From JBHJGO01 sp050331715 (GTDB lineage: Bacteria > Cyanobacteriota > Cyanobacteriia > Cyanobacteriales > Microcoleaceae), in assembly GCA_050331715.1 (NCBI GenBank), contig JBHJGO010000062.1, forward strand, positions 1 to 26,057: a DNA stretch of 26,057 nt. The letters are read 5' to 3'. Below the pieces are notes generated by a model. The model had not been told where the DNA came from. It saw only the letters and a list, made by a program, of their open reading frames with translations, and did not search any database. A program made the position numbers and the translations under genes. Positions 15,315 through 23,412 of this stretch are shown one piece after another (the first letter of the stretch is position 1; the number at the start of each line of letters is the position of its first letter).

Positions 15315-16283
15315 TTACCTGATTAACTTAACCTGATACTCGGCTAATACTTCCGACTTGCGAGGGATTTCATAGGTAAAAAAGTCGTAGGCCATCTCCG
15401 TATTGGGAAAAATTGCCCTTGCTTCATTCAGTAGATCATCTAGCACAATCGGATTTCCAGGTGCGTACCGAGGACTAAAGTGGGTCATGATCAGTTTTTT
15501 TACCCCTGCGGCCAAAGCCACTTGAGCCGCCATGGTGGAGGTTGAATGCAGTCGTTGAAATGCTAGGTCAGCATCTTGATGGGCAAAGGTAGCCTCATGA
15601 ACCAAGACATCAGCTCCCTGGGCCAGTTCAACCGCAGATTCGCAAAACACTGTGTCAGTACAGTAGACAAACTTCCGTCCTGCCTGAGGGGGGCCACAGA
15701 GATCCGAGCCATTAATTCTGCGGCCATCCGGTAGATCGACCACAGCTCCCTTTTTCAGCTCACCATAAATTGGCCCTGGTGGAATTCCCATCGCCTGTGC
15801 TCGCTTCACATCAAATCGTCCTGGTTTATCCTTCTCTTCCACTCGATAGCCAAAGGCGGGAACTCGATGTTTCAGATGACCGCAACTCACAATGTAGTCA
15901 TCATCTTCGTAAATCATTCCTGGATGACTTTTATGGAACTTAACGGGATAGGAGAGATGGGTTTGGGAATATTGCAGACTGGTCTGGAGATAGTCCTTCA
16001 ATGGAACCGGGCCATAAATATCAACTCCCTTCACATTGCCGCCCAATCCACAACTGGCCAGCAAACCGGCCAAGCCAAATACATGATCGCCGTGCATGTG
16101 GGTGACGAAAATCTGGGTGAGCTGACTGACCTTCAGATCACTACGCAAAAATTGATGTTGAGTGCCTTCACCACAGTCAAATAGCCACAACTCAGACCGC
16201 TGGGATAACCGCAGAGCAATACTGGAAACGTTGCGCGATCGCGTAGGAATCCCAGAACTCGTTCCTAGAAACGTAATCTGCAA
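15315..16283 (-). CDS. rnz: Ribonuclease Z
   Basis: RNase Z is a metallo-beta-lactamase-fold endonuclease that trims the 3' trailer of tRNA precursors. The 322-residue product has the short-form length. It begins MQITFLGTSSGIPTRSRNVS and has the zinc motif THMHGDH (His62, His64, Asp66, His67). The ligands that follow are in SCGHLKHRVPAFGYRVEE, YCTDTVFC and HEATF, with the last histidine in MTHFSPRY. An exosite-like insertion (about 150-190, with IPPGPIYGELKKG) is also present. All catalytic residues appear intact. A HIP1 site lies within the gene. ATG 16283 is the first in frame. Confidence 0.95.
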   Translation of the reverse strand: MQITFLGTSSGIPTRSRNVSSIALRLSQRSELWLFDCGEGTQHQFLRSDLKVSQLTQIFVTHMHGDHVFGLAGLLASCGLGGNVKGVDIYGPVPLKDYLQTSLQYSQTHLSYPVKFHKSHPGMIYEDDDYIVSCGHLKHRVPAFGYRVEEKDKPGRFDVKRAQAMGIPPGPIYGELKKGAVVDLPDGRRINGSDLCGPPQAGRKFVYCTDTVFCESAVELAQGADVLVHEATFAHQDADLAFQRLHSTSTMAAQVALAAGVKKLIMTHFSPRYAPGNPIVLDDLLNEARAIFPNTEMAYDFFTYEIPRKSEVLAEYQVKLIR

Positions 16284-16416
16284 AATCTAAACTCCTGTCC
16301 CTCCACTTGACAAAACAAAAAGATGCTGTGCAGCTTTTGATTATAATTGTACGGTTTGTTATTGGTGATTGGTTGTTGGGGGCAGTGGAGTTCTGGCGAT
16401 CTGGTAAGTTGGAGCC

Positions 16417-16570
16417 ATGTATGACAATGTTTGCAAGTTTCTGGCGGAAAATTACAGCCGAGATTTTGCCCAGTGGCTTCTGGAAAAGTCGATTACATTG
16501 ACCCAGGTTAGCCCTTCGGAATTGTAGGCGGAACCGATTCGAGCGGATGCTCTGATTGTGCTGGAGTCTA
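16417..16570 (+). pseudogene. Rpn-family nuclease/transposase remnant
   Basis: From ATG 16417 (GGAG just upstream) the frame reads MYDNVCKFLAENYSRDFAQW, a typical start of cyanobacterial Rpn (recombination-promoting nuclease, PD-(D/E)XK) proteins. It meets a TAG at 16525. The frame then resumes as AEPIRADALIVLES, the next conserved block of the family, and homology ends at about 16570, where the ISL3 left end begins. The gene is therefore both stop-interrupted and truncated to about 50 codons of a protein normally near 250-330 residues. The remainder is not on the other side of the insertion element. Confidence 0.75.
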
Positions 16571-18363
16571 GAGCCACGATGCTTTTGGTGATCCAGGGAA
16601 ATGAGGAGGATATCGTAGAGGTTAGACCGTTTTAGAAATCTACCGATGGAATTGCTTCAGAGTTTTTTGCCAAGCCAAAGCCTACTGCATCTAGATAGCT
16701 ACACAGTTGACCATAGCAACAATCAACTCAGGCTAAATCTCTCCTCGACTCAAGTTGTTGTCCCCTGCCCATTGTGCGGAGAGTTGACGCAACGAGTCCA
16801 TAGCCGCTACGAGCGGACACTGGCGGATGTACCCTGTGTGCAGTTCAACTTGAGCTTAGTTGTCCAAGTCTGCAAATTCTTTTGCTTGAATAGTGAGTGT
16901 CGTCGTCGGATATTCACAGAGAGGCTGCCGGAAGTGGCTGAGCCTTGGGCAAGAAAGACAGTGCGTTTGATGAAACGCTTGCAGTGGATTGGCCTATCAC
17001 TCGGGGGTGCAGCGGGTGCGCGTTTAGGAAACCGCTTAGGCTATGACGGCTGTGGCAGCACACTGCTGAACCAGGTGCAAAAGGTGGCATTGCCAGAGTT
17101 TGAAACGCCCAGGATACTGGGTGTGGATGATTTTGCTTGGCGCAAAGGTCATCATTACGGTACGATTTTGGTTGATTTAGAGACCCATCAGCCAATTGCT
17201 CTGTTGGCAGACCGCAAAGCAGAAACATTGGTGGAGTGGCTGCAGGCGCATCCCGGCACAGAAATCCTCTCGCGCGACCGTTCCAAGACCTATCGAAAAG
17301 CAATGAATCAAGGGGCAGAAGCCGCGATACAGGTGGCAGACCGTTTTCACCTGGTGCAGAACTTGAGCGAAACCCTAGAACGTGCTTTTGCAAGCTACCG
17401 AGCCGAGCTCAATCAGGCTGAACACTCGCAGCATCAGGCCGTTGTCGCCAATACATCGGAGGAAGTTGTGGTAGTCAGTCCCCAGCCGACAGCTATAGAG
17501 CAGGCCCAGCAGCAAATTCAAGCTAACCACCAGCAACGGCTTGAACAACAGAAGAAAATCAAAGCCTTACGAGCCCAGCTCTGGTCAACCGCAGCGATTG
17601 CCCAAGAAGTTGGGGTTAGTGTTCGCACAGTTGGGCGCTACTTGGCCGCCCCAGACTTTCCAGAAACACCAGTACATCGTCCGACCTTTGGGCGGAGCTT
17701 ACTTGACCCCTACAAACCCCAGGTGTTGGAGTGGTGGAACTCGGGCATCACAGAGTCTAGCATTGTGCTACAGCGACTTCAATTGGCGGGTTATGAAGGT
17801 TCTCTTCGGACTCTACAGCGCTATCTCAAGGGAGTGCGCAAGGCCCAGGGACTTCCGCCAGCGCGGGTTCAGCTCACCCAGTCATTGCCGAAAGTGGTTG
17901 ACCCCCAATCGCCCCCTTTCACCCCTCGTCAGCTAGCCTACTTGGTCGTGCTTAAACCCGAAAATCGACAGCCAGAAGAGACGAGCTTATTAGAACGGCT
18001 CACCCAGCAGCATCCAGACCTGGCTTTGCTGCTTCAGTTAGCTGATGAGTTCTTGCAACTGTTGAGGCAACGATGCGCAGATGGGTTTGATGATTGGTTA
18101 ATGAAGGCAATGGGCTGCCCCATCAAATCTTTACGGTCGTTTGCATCGGGGCTATTTGACGACTATGCCGCAGTCAAAGCCAGCATGAGCATTGAAGTGA
18201 GCAATGGTGCAGTTGAAGGTCTCAACAACAAGTTGAAGATGTTGAAACGACAGATGTACGGTCGCGCTGGACTAGATCTGCTGGCCAAGCGATTGATTCT
18301 AGCTGCCTGATACCGGCCTGATTTTGCTTCACCAAAAGCTGGGAAGATTCGATTCACAAATCT
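16571..18363 (+). mobile_element. ISL3-family insertion sequence (ends approximate)
   Basis: GCTTTTGGTGA (16581-16591) is matched by its exact reverse complement TCACCAAAAGC (18329-18339), marking the terminal inverted repeats about 10 bases inside each end. The Rpn homology stops at about 16570. GAGTCTA occurs at 16564-16570 and again at 18364-18370 and may be the target duplication. In that case the right end is longer than the left by about 13 bases; otherwise the right end is near 18350. The left flank is an Rpn fragment and the right flank is the end of the lactate permease gene, so sequence was lost on at least one side. Confidence 0.75.
16646..18310 (+). CDS. ISL3-family transposase
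   Basis: The 554-residue product is apparently complete. An N-terminal zinc-binding region has Cys41-x2-Cys44 and Cys80-x4-Cys85. A helix-turn-helix-like segment follows, then the DDE catalytic core with ILGVDDFAWRKGHHYGT (Asp161/162) and EILSRDRSKTY (Asp211). A second DNA-binding insert has AQEVGVSVRTVGRYL (about 325-340). The final catalytic glutamate lies in NGAVEGLNNKLKMLKR near the C-terminus. This layout, with the long insert and the VEGLNNK end, is characteristic of ISL3 transposases (formerly DUF/transposase_12 group). No stop or frameshift was seen, so the element may still be active. Confidence 0.92.
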   Translation: MELLQSFLPSQSLLHLDSYTVDHSNNQLRLNLSSTQVVVPCPLCGELTQRVHSRYERTLADVPCVQFNLSLVVQVCKFFCLNSECRRRIFTERLPEVAEPWARKTVRLMKRLQWIGLSLGGAAGARLGNRLGYDGCGSTLLNQVQKVALPEFETPRILGVDDFAWRKGHHYGTILVDLETHQPIALLADRKAETLVEWLQAHPGTEILSRDRSKTYRKAMNQGAEAAIQVADRFHLVQNLSETLERAFASYRAELNQAEHSQHQAVVANTSEEVVVVSPQPTAIEQAQQQIQANHQQRLEQQKKIKALRAQLWSTAAIAQEVGVSVRTVGRYLAAPDFPETPVHRPTFGRSLLDPYKPQVLEWWNSGITESSIVLQRLQLAGYEGSLRTLQRYLKGVRKAQGLPPARVQLTQSLPKVVDPQSPPFTPRQLAYLVVLKPENRQPEETSLLERLTQQHPDLALLLQLADEFLQLLRQRCADGFDDWLMKAMGCPIKSLRSFASGLFDDYAAVKASMSIEVSNGAVEGLNNKLKMLKRQMYGRAGLDLLAKRLILAA

Positions 18364-18367
18364 GAGT

Positions 18368-20035
18368 CTAAAGAAGTAGCAGGATTAAAATACCTATCAG
18401 CCCAGCAAATACAACGTAGTAGAGGGTTGGCATCAGAACCTTACGAATTAGCAACCCCTCACGACCCACCAGCCCAACTGTAGCCTCAGCCGCCACAATA
18501 TTCGAGACGCAGATCATATTACCTGCGGAGGCCCCAACGCATTGCAATCCCAGAACTGCTGCGGTTGACACTCCAATCTGTAATGCCACCCCTAGCTGAA
18601 ACAATGAAAACATCTTGTTGCTCACGGTGACGCTACCCGCCACAAATTAGCCAATCATGCCGACAAATGGAGCAAAGAAGGGCCAGGTCTGTCCAGCCAG
18701 AGCCACCATACCATCCGCTAGAGTGAGGGGCATACTGGCTAATCCGGCTGTATTCACTCCAGAGTTGATGAAAACTCGCGCCATCAAAACCGCTGCACCC
18801 AGGGCCAGGGCCGTTTTCTGCAGCATTGGTAAAACCTTCAGAACAGCCCGTTGCATCGCTTGGGGTTTCATCCCGTGGAGAAAAAAGGTGATTACAACCA
18901 CAATCACAAACACGGTTGCAGGTAGGTACAGGGGCTGAGTTGAGGCTGAAACCTCAGTCTCAAAAATATTATTCCAAGTGAATGTAACCGACTGAAACCA
19001 ACTCCGAATCGGCAAAAACTCCAGCCGAGTCAACATCAGAATCAAACCCAATAATACGTAGGGCAACCAGGCTTTAACGGCTGACATTGGGTGGGTCAGG
19101 GATTCATTGGATTGACGTTCCTCCCCTGACCAACTATCTGGCCACTGATCAGGAGTTGGAAAGTTCCAGACTTGCTGGGGGACTAGAAATCGCTGCCGGG
19201 CAGCGGGAACTACAATTCCTAAGCCAACTAATCCACCAATTAAAGATGGGAACTCTGGCCCCAAAAATAGCGCCGTTAGCCCGTAGGGAATGGTAAAGGC
19301 TAGACCCGCAAATAAAGCAAATTTCCAGGCCGCCAAACCATCCATGAAGGATTTGCGCTGACCGAATCCTGCTGTGATCACCATCAGCAAAATTAACGGT
19401 ATAAACGTGCCAATGATGCCGTGAAACAATGCGGCCCACCGACCAACGAGGGAAAGATATTCGAGCTGAACTAATCCCAAGTCCTGAAAATGTTGCTCCA
19501 CGGAGGCTGTCCCTACCAGACCAGCACTGACCCCAATGATTACTGGTGTGCCAACTGCCCCAAAGGTTGAAGGGGTACTTTGAATCACCAGGGCTGCAAT
19601 CACTGCCGCCATCGCAGGAAAGCCCACTGCAACTAATAAGGGAACTACGATTACAGAAGGTGTGCCAAATCCCGACGCTCCTTCGATGAAACTGCCAAAT
19701 AACCAGGCAATAATAATGACTTGCACCCGGCGATCGCGCGAGATCCCCAATAAACTTTGACGAATGGCGCTAATTGCCCCTGATTCTTGCAGAGTATTCA
19801 GAAGTAAAATTGCCCCAAAAACGATGTAGAGAATCTCAGCCGCAGCCACTAAACCTTGTACGCTAGAGGCAGCAATCTGGACAAACGGAACCTGCCAAAC
19901 CAGTAGGGCAATACAAACCGTCACTAAATAGGCCAGAGGCATTGCTTGACCAGCAGGCCGTTTAGCAATCACCAGTAGCAGAAAAACCGCTGCAATAGGA
20001 GTAAGGGCGACCAGCGAATAGAGAAGCAGTTCCAT
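18368..20035 (-). pseudogene. L-lactate permease (LctP/LldP family), interrupted by one stop
   Basis: The gene starts at ATG 20035 and encodes a 12-14-helix permease of the lactate/glycolate symporter family. Family blocks are FGAILLLNTLQESGA, GSFIEGASGFGTPSVIVVP and STPSTFGAVGTPVIIG. After FFAPFVGMIG the frame meets TAA at 18647-18649. It then resumes at once as FVAGSVTVSNKMFSLFQLGV and runs to a natural-looking end, ILILLLL, at 18368. Joined, the two parts are 462 plus 91 residues, the normal family length near 550. A single substitution (for example TCA to TAA) would explain the break. The part before the stop lacks the conserved C-terminal region and is unlikely to work. The stop codon at the 3' end touches the ISL3 right flank. 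Confidence 0.85.
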
Positions 20036-20230
20036 AATTTTCGTCGTGGTTTACCAATATTCTAGAGATGAAAGGTTTGCCTCAATCCGTGCAGCTTAAC
20101 GCATTTTGTCCGCTTGCTACACAGGAAGGATCGGATAGGGTTTGATCCTACTCTTGTGTCATCATCGCCATCCGTTGCAACTCTGAAATCTGCCCAGAGC
20201 TAGAGACGCAAACAAAACACTTAAAACATC

Positions 20231-20259
20231 TTGACATTTTTCGCAAGGTTTTGTTACAT
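20231..20259 (+). promoter_or_regulatory. Sigma-70 type promoter for the small membrane protein gene
   Basis: A perfect -35 TTGACA (20231-20236) is followed, after exactly 17 bases, by TTACAT (20254-20259), which matches the -10 consensus at four of six positions. Transcription would start near 20267, giving a short AT-rich leader with a strong AAAGGAGG ribosome site (20283-20290) before ATG 20301. Confidence 0.6.
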
Positions 20260-20300
20260 TCTTTAATAAAAGTTAAAAAAGTTTAAAGGAGGACTGTCGA

Positions 20301-20522
20301 ATGGTTCTTTTCGTTATTGCATTGTTGGTCACAGGTTGGGTTGCTGCAGCCGTGATTGGAACTATGGCGTATTTTAGAGGTGAGCAGTCCAAGCCAATTC
20401 ATCAGCGGAATTGGAACAGTGATGGTTTTGAGCAAGCGGCAGCTTACGTTACAGGTGTTCAGACAGACTACCGCAGCAGAGTTCCGGCCTACGGTTTAGA
20501 TGCCTACTCTAGTAATCGGTAA
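20301..20522 (+). CDS. Small thylakoid-type membrane protein, possibly Psb35-like
   Basis: The 73-residue product has one N-terminal transmembrane helix (LFVIALLVTGWVAAAVIGTM, about 3-22). The segment AYFRGEQSKPIHQRNWNSDG (about 23-42) and a C-terminal part with DYRSRVPAYGLDAYSSN follow. From memory this resembles a small protein conserved in cyanobacteria and described as the photosystem II assembly factor Psb35 (Ssl2148 of Synechocystis). I am only moderately sure of that name and give no symbol. A strong ribosome site, a good promoter (20231-20259) and a clear terminator (20613-20639) show a well-expressed single gene. Confidence 0.75.
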   Translation: MVLFVIALLVTGWVAAAVIGTMAYFRGEQSKPIHQRNWNSDGFEQAAAYVTGVQTDYRSRVPAYGLDAYSSNR

Positions 20523-20612
20523 TGGCCAAGAGGCTGCGACAAGTTGAATAGCTACATTGAGCTGTTGCAGCGCGAGTATTTTCTAAGTCGATGGTAAGAA
20601 TCAAATGATCCT

Positions 20613-20639
20613 CACAGCTCGTTCGGGCTGTGTTTTTTT
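20613..20639 (+). terminator. Rho-independent terminator
   Basis: CACAGC (20613-20618) and GCTGTG (20627-20632) form a 6-bp stem with an 8-base loop, followed by seven T residues (20633-20639). It terminates the small membrane protein gene and isolates it from the hydrolase gene that starts at 20659. Confidence 0.85.
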
Positions 20640-20658
20640 CGGTTAATATTAGGCAGCA

Positions 20659-21510
20659 ATGCTTGTTATGACGCTTGTGAATCGTTCTAATTTCGCCCTT
20701 CATACTAGAGTTCAAGGCCAGGGATTTCCAATTATCTGTGTGCACGGTCATCCGGGTTCAGACCAGTGCATGGCAGTATTCACCGACCACCTGTCTAAAC
20801 GATTCAAGACGATTGCTCCCGATCTCAGAGGCTATGGCCAGAGTCAAATCCAACAACCCTTTGTGATGGAGACCCATCTGGCTGATTTGCAATATATTCT
20901 GAATCGCTACCAAATTGAGAAATGCTTAGTGTTGGGTTGGTCGCTGGGTGGCATTATCTCAATGGAATGGGCCTTGCGGTTTCCTCAGCAGGTTTCAGGA
21001 TTAATTCTGGTGGCAACTGCTGCCTATCCCCGTGGCAATCATCCCCCCGTTACCTGGCAGGACAATCTCTACACAGGTTTGACAGCTCTCGTGAATGGGA
21101 TTGCTCCGGGCTGGCAGTGGAATATCGATCAGTTCGGGAAACGTTCTCTATTTCGCTACATGGTGCAGCAACATACACCCACTGCTTACCGTTACATGGC
21201 TCAAGGTGTCATTCCGGCCTATCTACAAACGTCAAAGCTCGCAACTCAGGCTCTCCAACAGGCCATGCGTCAGGGCTACAATCGCCATTCGGATCTCGCA
21301 CAAATTCAATGTCCTTGTTTAGTTCTGGCGGGAGATCGAGATTACCATATCACTGCCCAATCTACAGCGGAAACGGCACAACGATTACCTCAAGCAGAAT
21401 TTCGTTGCTATCCCAACACGGCTCACCTGTTCCCGTGGGAAATCCCGGAACAGGTTCTACAGGATATTGATCAGTGGTTGGCTAAAAACCCTGAAGTCGT
21501 TGGGATTTAG
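20659..21510 (+). CDS. Alpha/beta-hydrolase fold protein
   Basis: The 283-residue product has the full hydrolase-fold signature: an oxyanion region HGHPGSD (29-35), DLRGYGQS (55-62), the nucleophile elbow GWSLGG (Ser95), an acid in AGDRDYH (Asp226 or Asp228) and His256 in NTAHLFPWE. A helical cap lies between about 125 and 205. Substrates in this family range from esters and epoxides to C-C bonds and cannot be inferred here. ATG 20659 is used; a second ATG at 20668 is possible. It lies 19 bases after a terminator, so its promoter must overlap that end or sit inside the upstream gene. Confidence 0.85.
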   Translation: MLVMTLVNRSNFALHTRVQGQGFPIICVHGHPGSDQCMAVFTDHLSKRFKTIAPDLRGYGQSQIQQPFVMETHLADLQYILNRYQIEKCLVLGWSLGGIISMEWALRFPQQVSGLILVATAAYPRGNHPPVTWQDNLYTGLTALVNGIAPGWQWNIDQFGKRSLFRYMVQQHTPTAYRYMAQGVIPAYLQTSKLATQALQQAMRQGYNRHSDLAQIQCPCLVLAGDRDYHITAQSTAETAQRLPQAEFRCYPNTAHLFPWEIPEQVLQDIDQWLAKNPEVVGI

Positions 21511-21606
21511 TCTTTTCACTTTTAGAGAATGTTTGAAAAGTTCTAAGGGGGTAAAATTTTATGCCAGGCGGCGAAGCATGATCCGTAGTCCGCTCAACAA
21601 CCCATC

Positions 21607-21614
21607 GCTTTTTG
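21607..21614 (+). repeat. Target-site duplication of the IS1 element, left copy
   Basis: GCTTTTTG here is repeated at 22564-22571 immediately beyond the right inverted repeat. An 8-9 base duplication is typical of the IS1 family and shows a recent, simple insertion. Confidence 0.85.
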
Positions 21615-22563
21615 GGTAGTGATACAGAAGTAGTGATGATGCTCAAACACTGGATATCTGTGAGTTGTAGTGGTGTATGAAGTACCAAATAGCCCCAATG
21701 TGATTCTGACAGTTCTTGGAGAAGGAGAGGCTCTGCCTGACTAATCGAGAAATGCGTTGCCGGAAGGTATTGTTGAGACGTTCGATGTGATTGGTTTGTC
21801 CAGTTTCTTTTCCAACAGGACGATGACGTTGTTTAGGAATAACAGTTGTATAACTTTGCCAAAAATCGGTATAAGTAACAGCACATTGTCGATAAACGGG
21901 AGGTAAAGAAGCCCATAATTGATGAGCAGATTGGCGAGTTCTATCACCAATAAAACAGCCAACAATCTCACGAGTATCACGGTCAATCGCTAGCCAGATA
22001 TATAGCTCTTTTTTCTTGCAACCCACAAAAGACCACATTTCATCACATTCAATAGTTAATCTACCTTTGGATTTGGCTGAGACATTGACCTGACGGGGGA
22101 CGCGAGCTAGCTTTTGATTCACATAATTCTGCAACCAAGACCAGCTTACTCCTGTGACTCTGGCAATACCTCTCAAAGAGAGCCGCTCAAGTAAGAGCTT
22201 GTCTATTAATTGTTTCGTTTGTTGTGAAATCCTTCGTCTTTTTGGATATTTGACAAACTGACGACCACAATCTTTACATCGTCTTTTAGGTCTACCCAGA
22301 GCAACTGAACCATTTTTAGTGACATTTGAAGACCCACATCTGGGACATTTTTTTGAATTTATATCTGAGGCCGAATCTATTGATGATTTTGTTGTTCTTT
22401 CCTGGATTGATTTTGCAAGTTGCAAGATTAGCAAGCTCAGAATTGATGCAGCCATAAAATTCGGATGTTCTTGGTTCTTGATGTTTTGATTATGCTTGGT
22501 GATATTTTACATGACCCCTACACAGTAACGGTTCTGAGTCATCACTACTTCCAGATCACTACC
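21615..22563 (-). mobile_element. IS1-family insertion sequence, complete (949 bases)
   Basis: Terminal inverted repeats begin GGTAGTGAT at both ends (21615-21623; 22555-22563 in reverse) and continue, after a 3-base mismatch, as GAAGTAGTGATGA, about 25 bases in total. The element carries one transposase gene and is flanked by the exact direct repeat GCTTTTTG. It is inserted in the IS5-type transposase remnant. Confidence 0.88.
21643..22455 (-). CDS. IS1-family transposase (single-frame type)
   Basis: The 270-residue product has an N-terminal zinc finger (Cys37, Cys40, Cys60, Cys63), the basic helix-turn-helix region ISQQTKQLIDKLLLERLSLR and the DDE core. The acidic residues are Asp138 (CDEMWSFVG), Asp197 (YTDFWQSY) and Glu225 (NHIERLNNTFRQRISR). 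Unlike enterobacterial IS1, which needs a programmed frameshift to join InsA and InsB', this is one uninterrupted frame, as in many cyanobacterial and archaeal IS1 members. The first ATG at 22455 adds a hydrophobic stretch of about 12 residues, so a downstream start is possible. Both element ends are intact, so it is probably functional. Confidence 0.9.
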   Translation of the reverse strand: MAASILSLLILQLAKSIQERTTKSSIDSASDINSKKCPRCGSSNVTKNGSVALGRPKRRCKDCGRQFVKYPKRRRISQQTKQLIDKLLLERLSLRGIARVTGVSWSWLQNYVNQKLARVPRQVNVSAKSKGRLTIECDEMWSFVGCKKKELYIWLAIDRDTREIVGCFIGDRTRQSAHQLWASLPPVYRQCAVTYTDFWQSYTTVIPKQRHRPVGKETGQTNHIERLNNTFRQRISRLVRQSLSFSKNCQNHIGAIWYFIHHYNSQISSV

Positions 22564-22571
22564 GCTTTTTG
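22564..22571 (+). repeat. Target-site duplication of the IS1 element, right copy
   Basis: GCTTTTTG is identical to 21607-21614 and lies directly outside the right inverted repeat. Confidence 0.85.
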
Positions 22572-22983
22572 CACACAAGGAGGTCACAAGACTACTTATA
22601 CAACCCAGTGACAAACATCCATAACCCACATCATGAAAGGTGCACCACTCAAGCCACCATCAAACCAAATCAAGGACAACCGTGAGACGGCTTTACCCAT
22701 CCATTTAACCCGACGAAGCACTTGTTTTCCGCCTTCACGCTCGGTTGTGTTGACTACTGTGACCCCAACTTGCAGAATCAATCCCAAAGCATCTACCGCG
22801 ATAAACCGCTTGCAACCTTTAAGTGGACAGCGGTTCCGAACACAGAAGAGGTCGTGGGAGAACTTTGCCACCGATACGTCTCGTTACCACAGCGATGTTT
22901 CTGATTCCAGCAGAGATGAGACTGTTAGGAGATTTGTTCGCTATGGTGCAATCCCAACTCCAAAATTGATTATGGGGCTTTGA

Positions 22984-23412
22984 CATCATAGACCTTCAAT
23001 GTATCCCACTGCACCACTTCTTGAGAACTGACCGCAACTTTTTCGACAATGATTCGTAATTCGTATTCCAACGACTGCAACCTTTAACTACTTATTCTCG
23101 GAGCGATTTCATCACGGAAGCACAAAACACTCTGGATTTATTACGCTTCTGTGAAGTGACTGCCATTTTCGACAGGTGAAATGCAGGGTCAAATGAGAGT
23201 TGACACTTCCAATTTCTTCAATCGTTACGTGCTATACTAATTTATTATGAGTTTGTGAGACTGAGTATCAGCGTAGTTTTCTGAAGTAAAAAACCTTACT
23301 TAGGTAAGTAAAGACCCTGAAGTTGCTGTTACGGAGAAATTGATATAGTTCAGTTAGCTAAAACATCCTAAATGTTGAGATTAGAAGAGTTTTTATTAGG
23401 TCTAGAGTTGCT
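22984..23412. other. Intergenic region before the TPR gene
   Basis: I see no intact gene in these 429 bases. The leftmost part may be further decayed insertion-sequence DNA. TTGACA at 23200 and TGCTATACT at 23230-23238 look like promoter parts but are 27 bases apart, too far to act as one promoter. A palindrome at 23296-23311 is listed separately. The region is AT-rich like the gene that follows. Confidence 0.5.
23296..23311. repeat. Short palindrome TTACTTA-GG-TAAGTAA
   Basis: Two perfect 7-base arms are separated by GG, 101 bases before the TPR gene start. No T-tract follows. It could be an operator, but it is short and in AT-rich DNA. Confidence 0.45.

Larger units (their letters stand above)
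21587..22871 (-). pseudogene. Decayed IS5-type transposase, split by an IS1 insertion
   Basis: On the minus strand, 22871-22596 reads as an IS5-type DDE core: GCKRFIAVDALGLILQVGVT, then NTTEREGGKQVLRRVK and LSLIWFDGGLSGAPFM. It ends at a TAA after DVCHWVV. On the other side of the IS1 (21614-21587) the conserved continuation KKRWVVERT appears in another frame. When the IS1 and one target copy are removed, the two pieces join. The joined sequence still contains stops (TAA, TGA) and a frame change, so the gene was dead or dying apart from the IS1. Both its N-terminal portion and the end after VVERT are missing or unrecognisable. Confidence 0.75.

Noticed and set aside
16914..17393. 159-residue minus-strand frame within the ISL3 transposase
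   Set aside because: Antisense shadow of the transposase; no coding features.
11511..20035. Stop-codon reassignment or selenocysteine insertion explaining the interrupted genes
   Set aside because: TGA, TAG and TAA are all involved, intact genes nearby end normally with the same codons, and no selenocysteine-type hairpin was evident after the TGA.
20922..21470. 182-residue plus-strand frame inside the hydrolase gene
   Set aside because: The hydrolase frame carries all catalytic motifs; the overlapping frame is Ser/Gly-rich with no domain.
23200..23238. TTGACA and TATACT as one promoter for the TPR gene
   Set aside because: The spacer is 27 bases, far outside the 16-18 base range for sigma-70 promoters.
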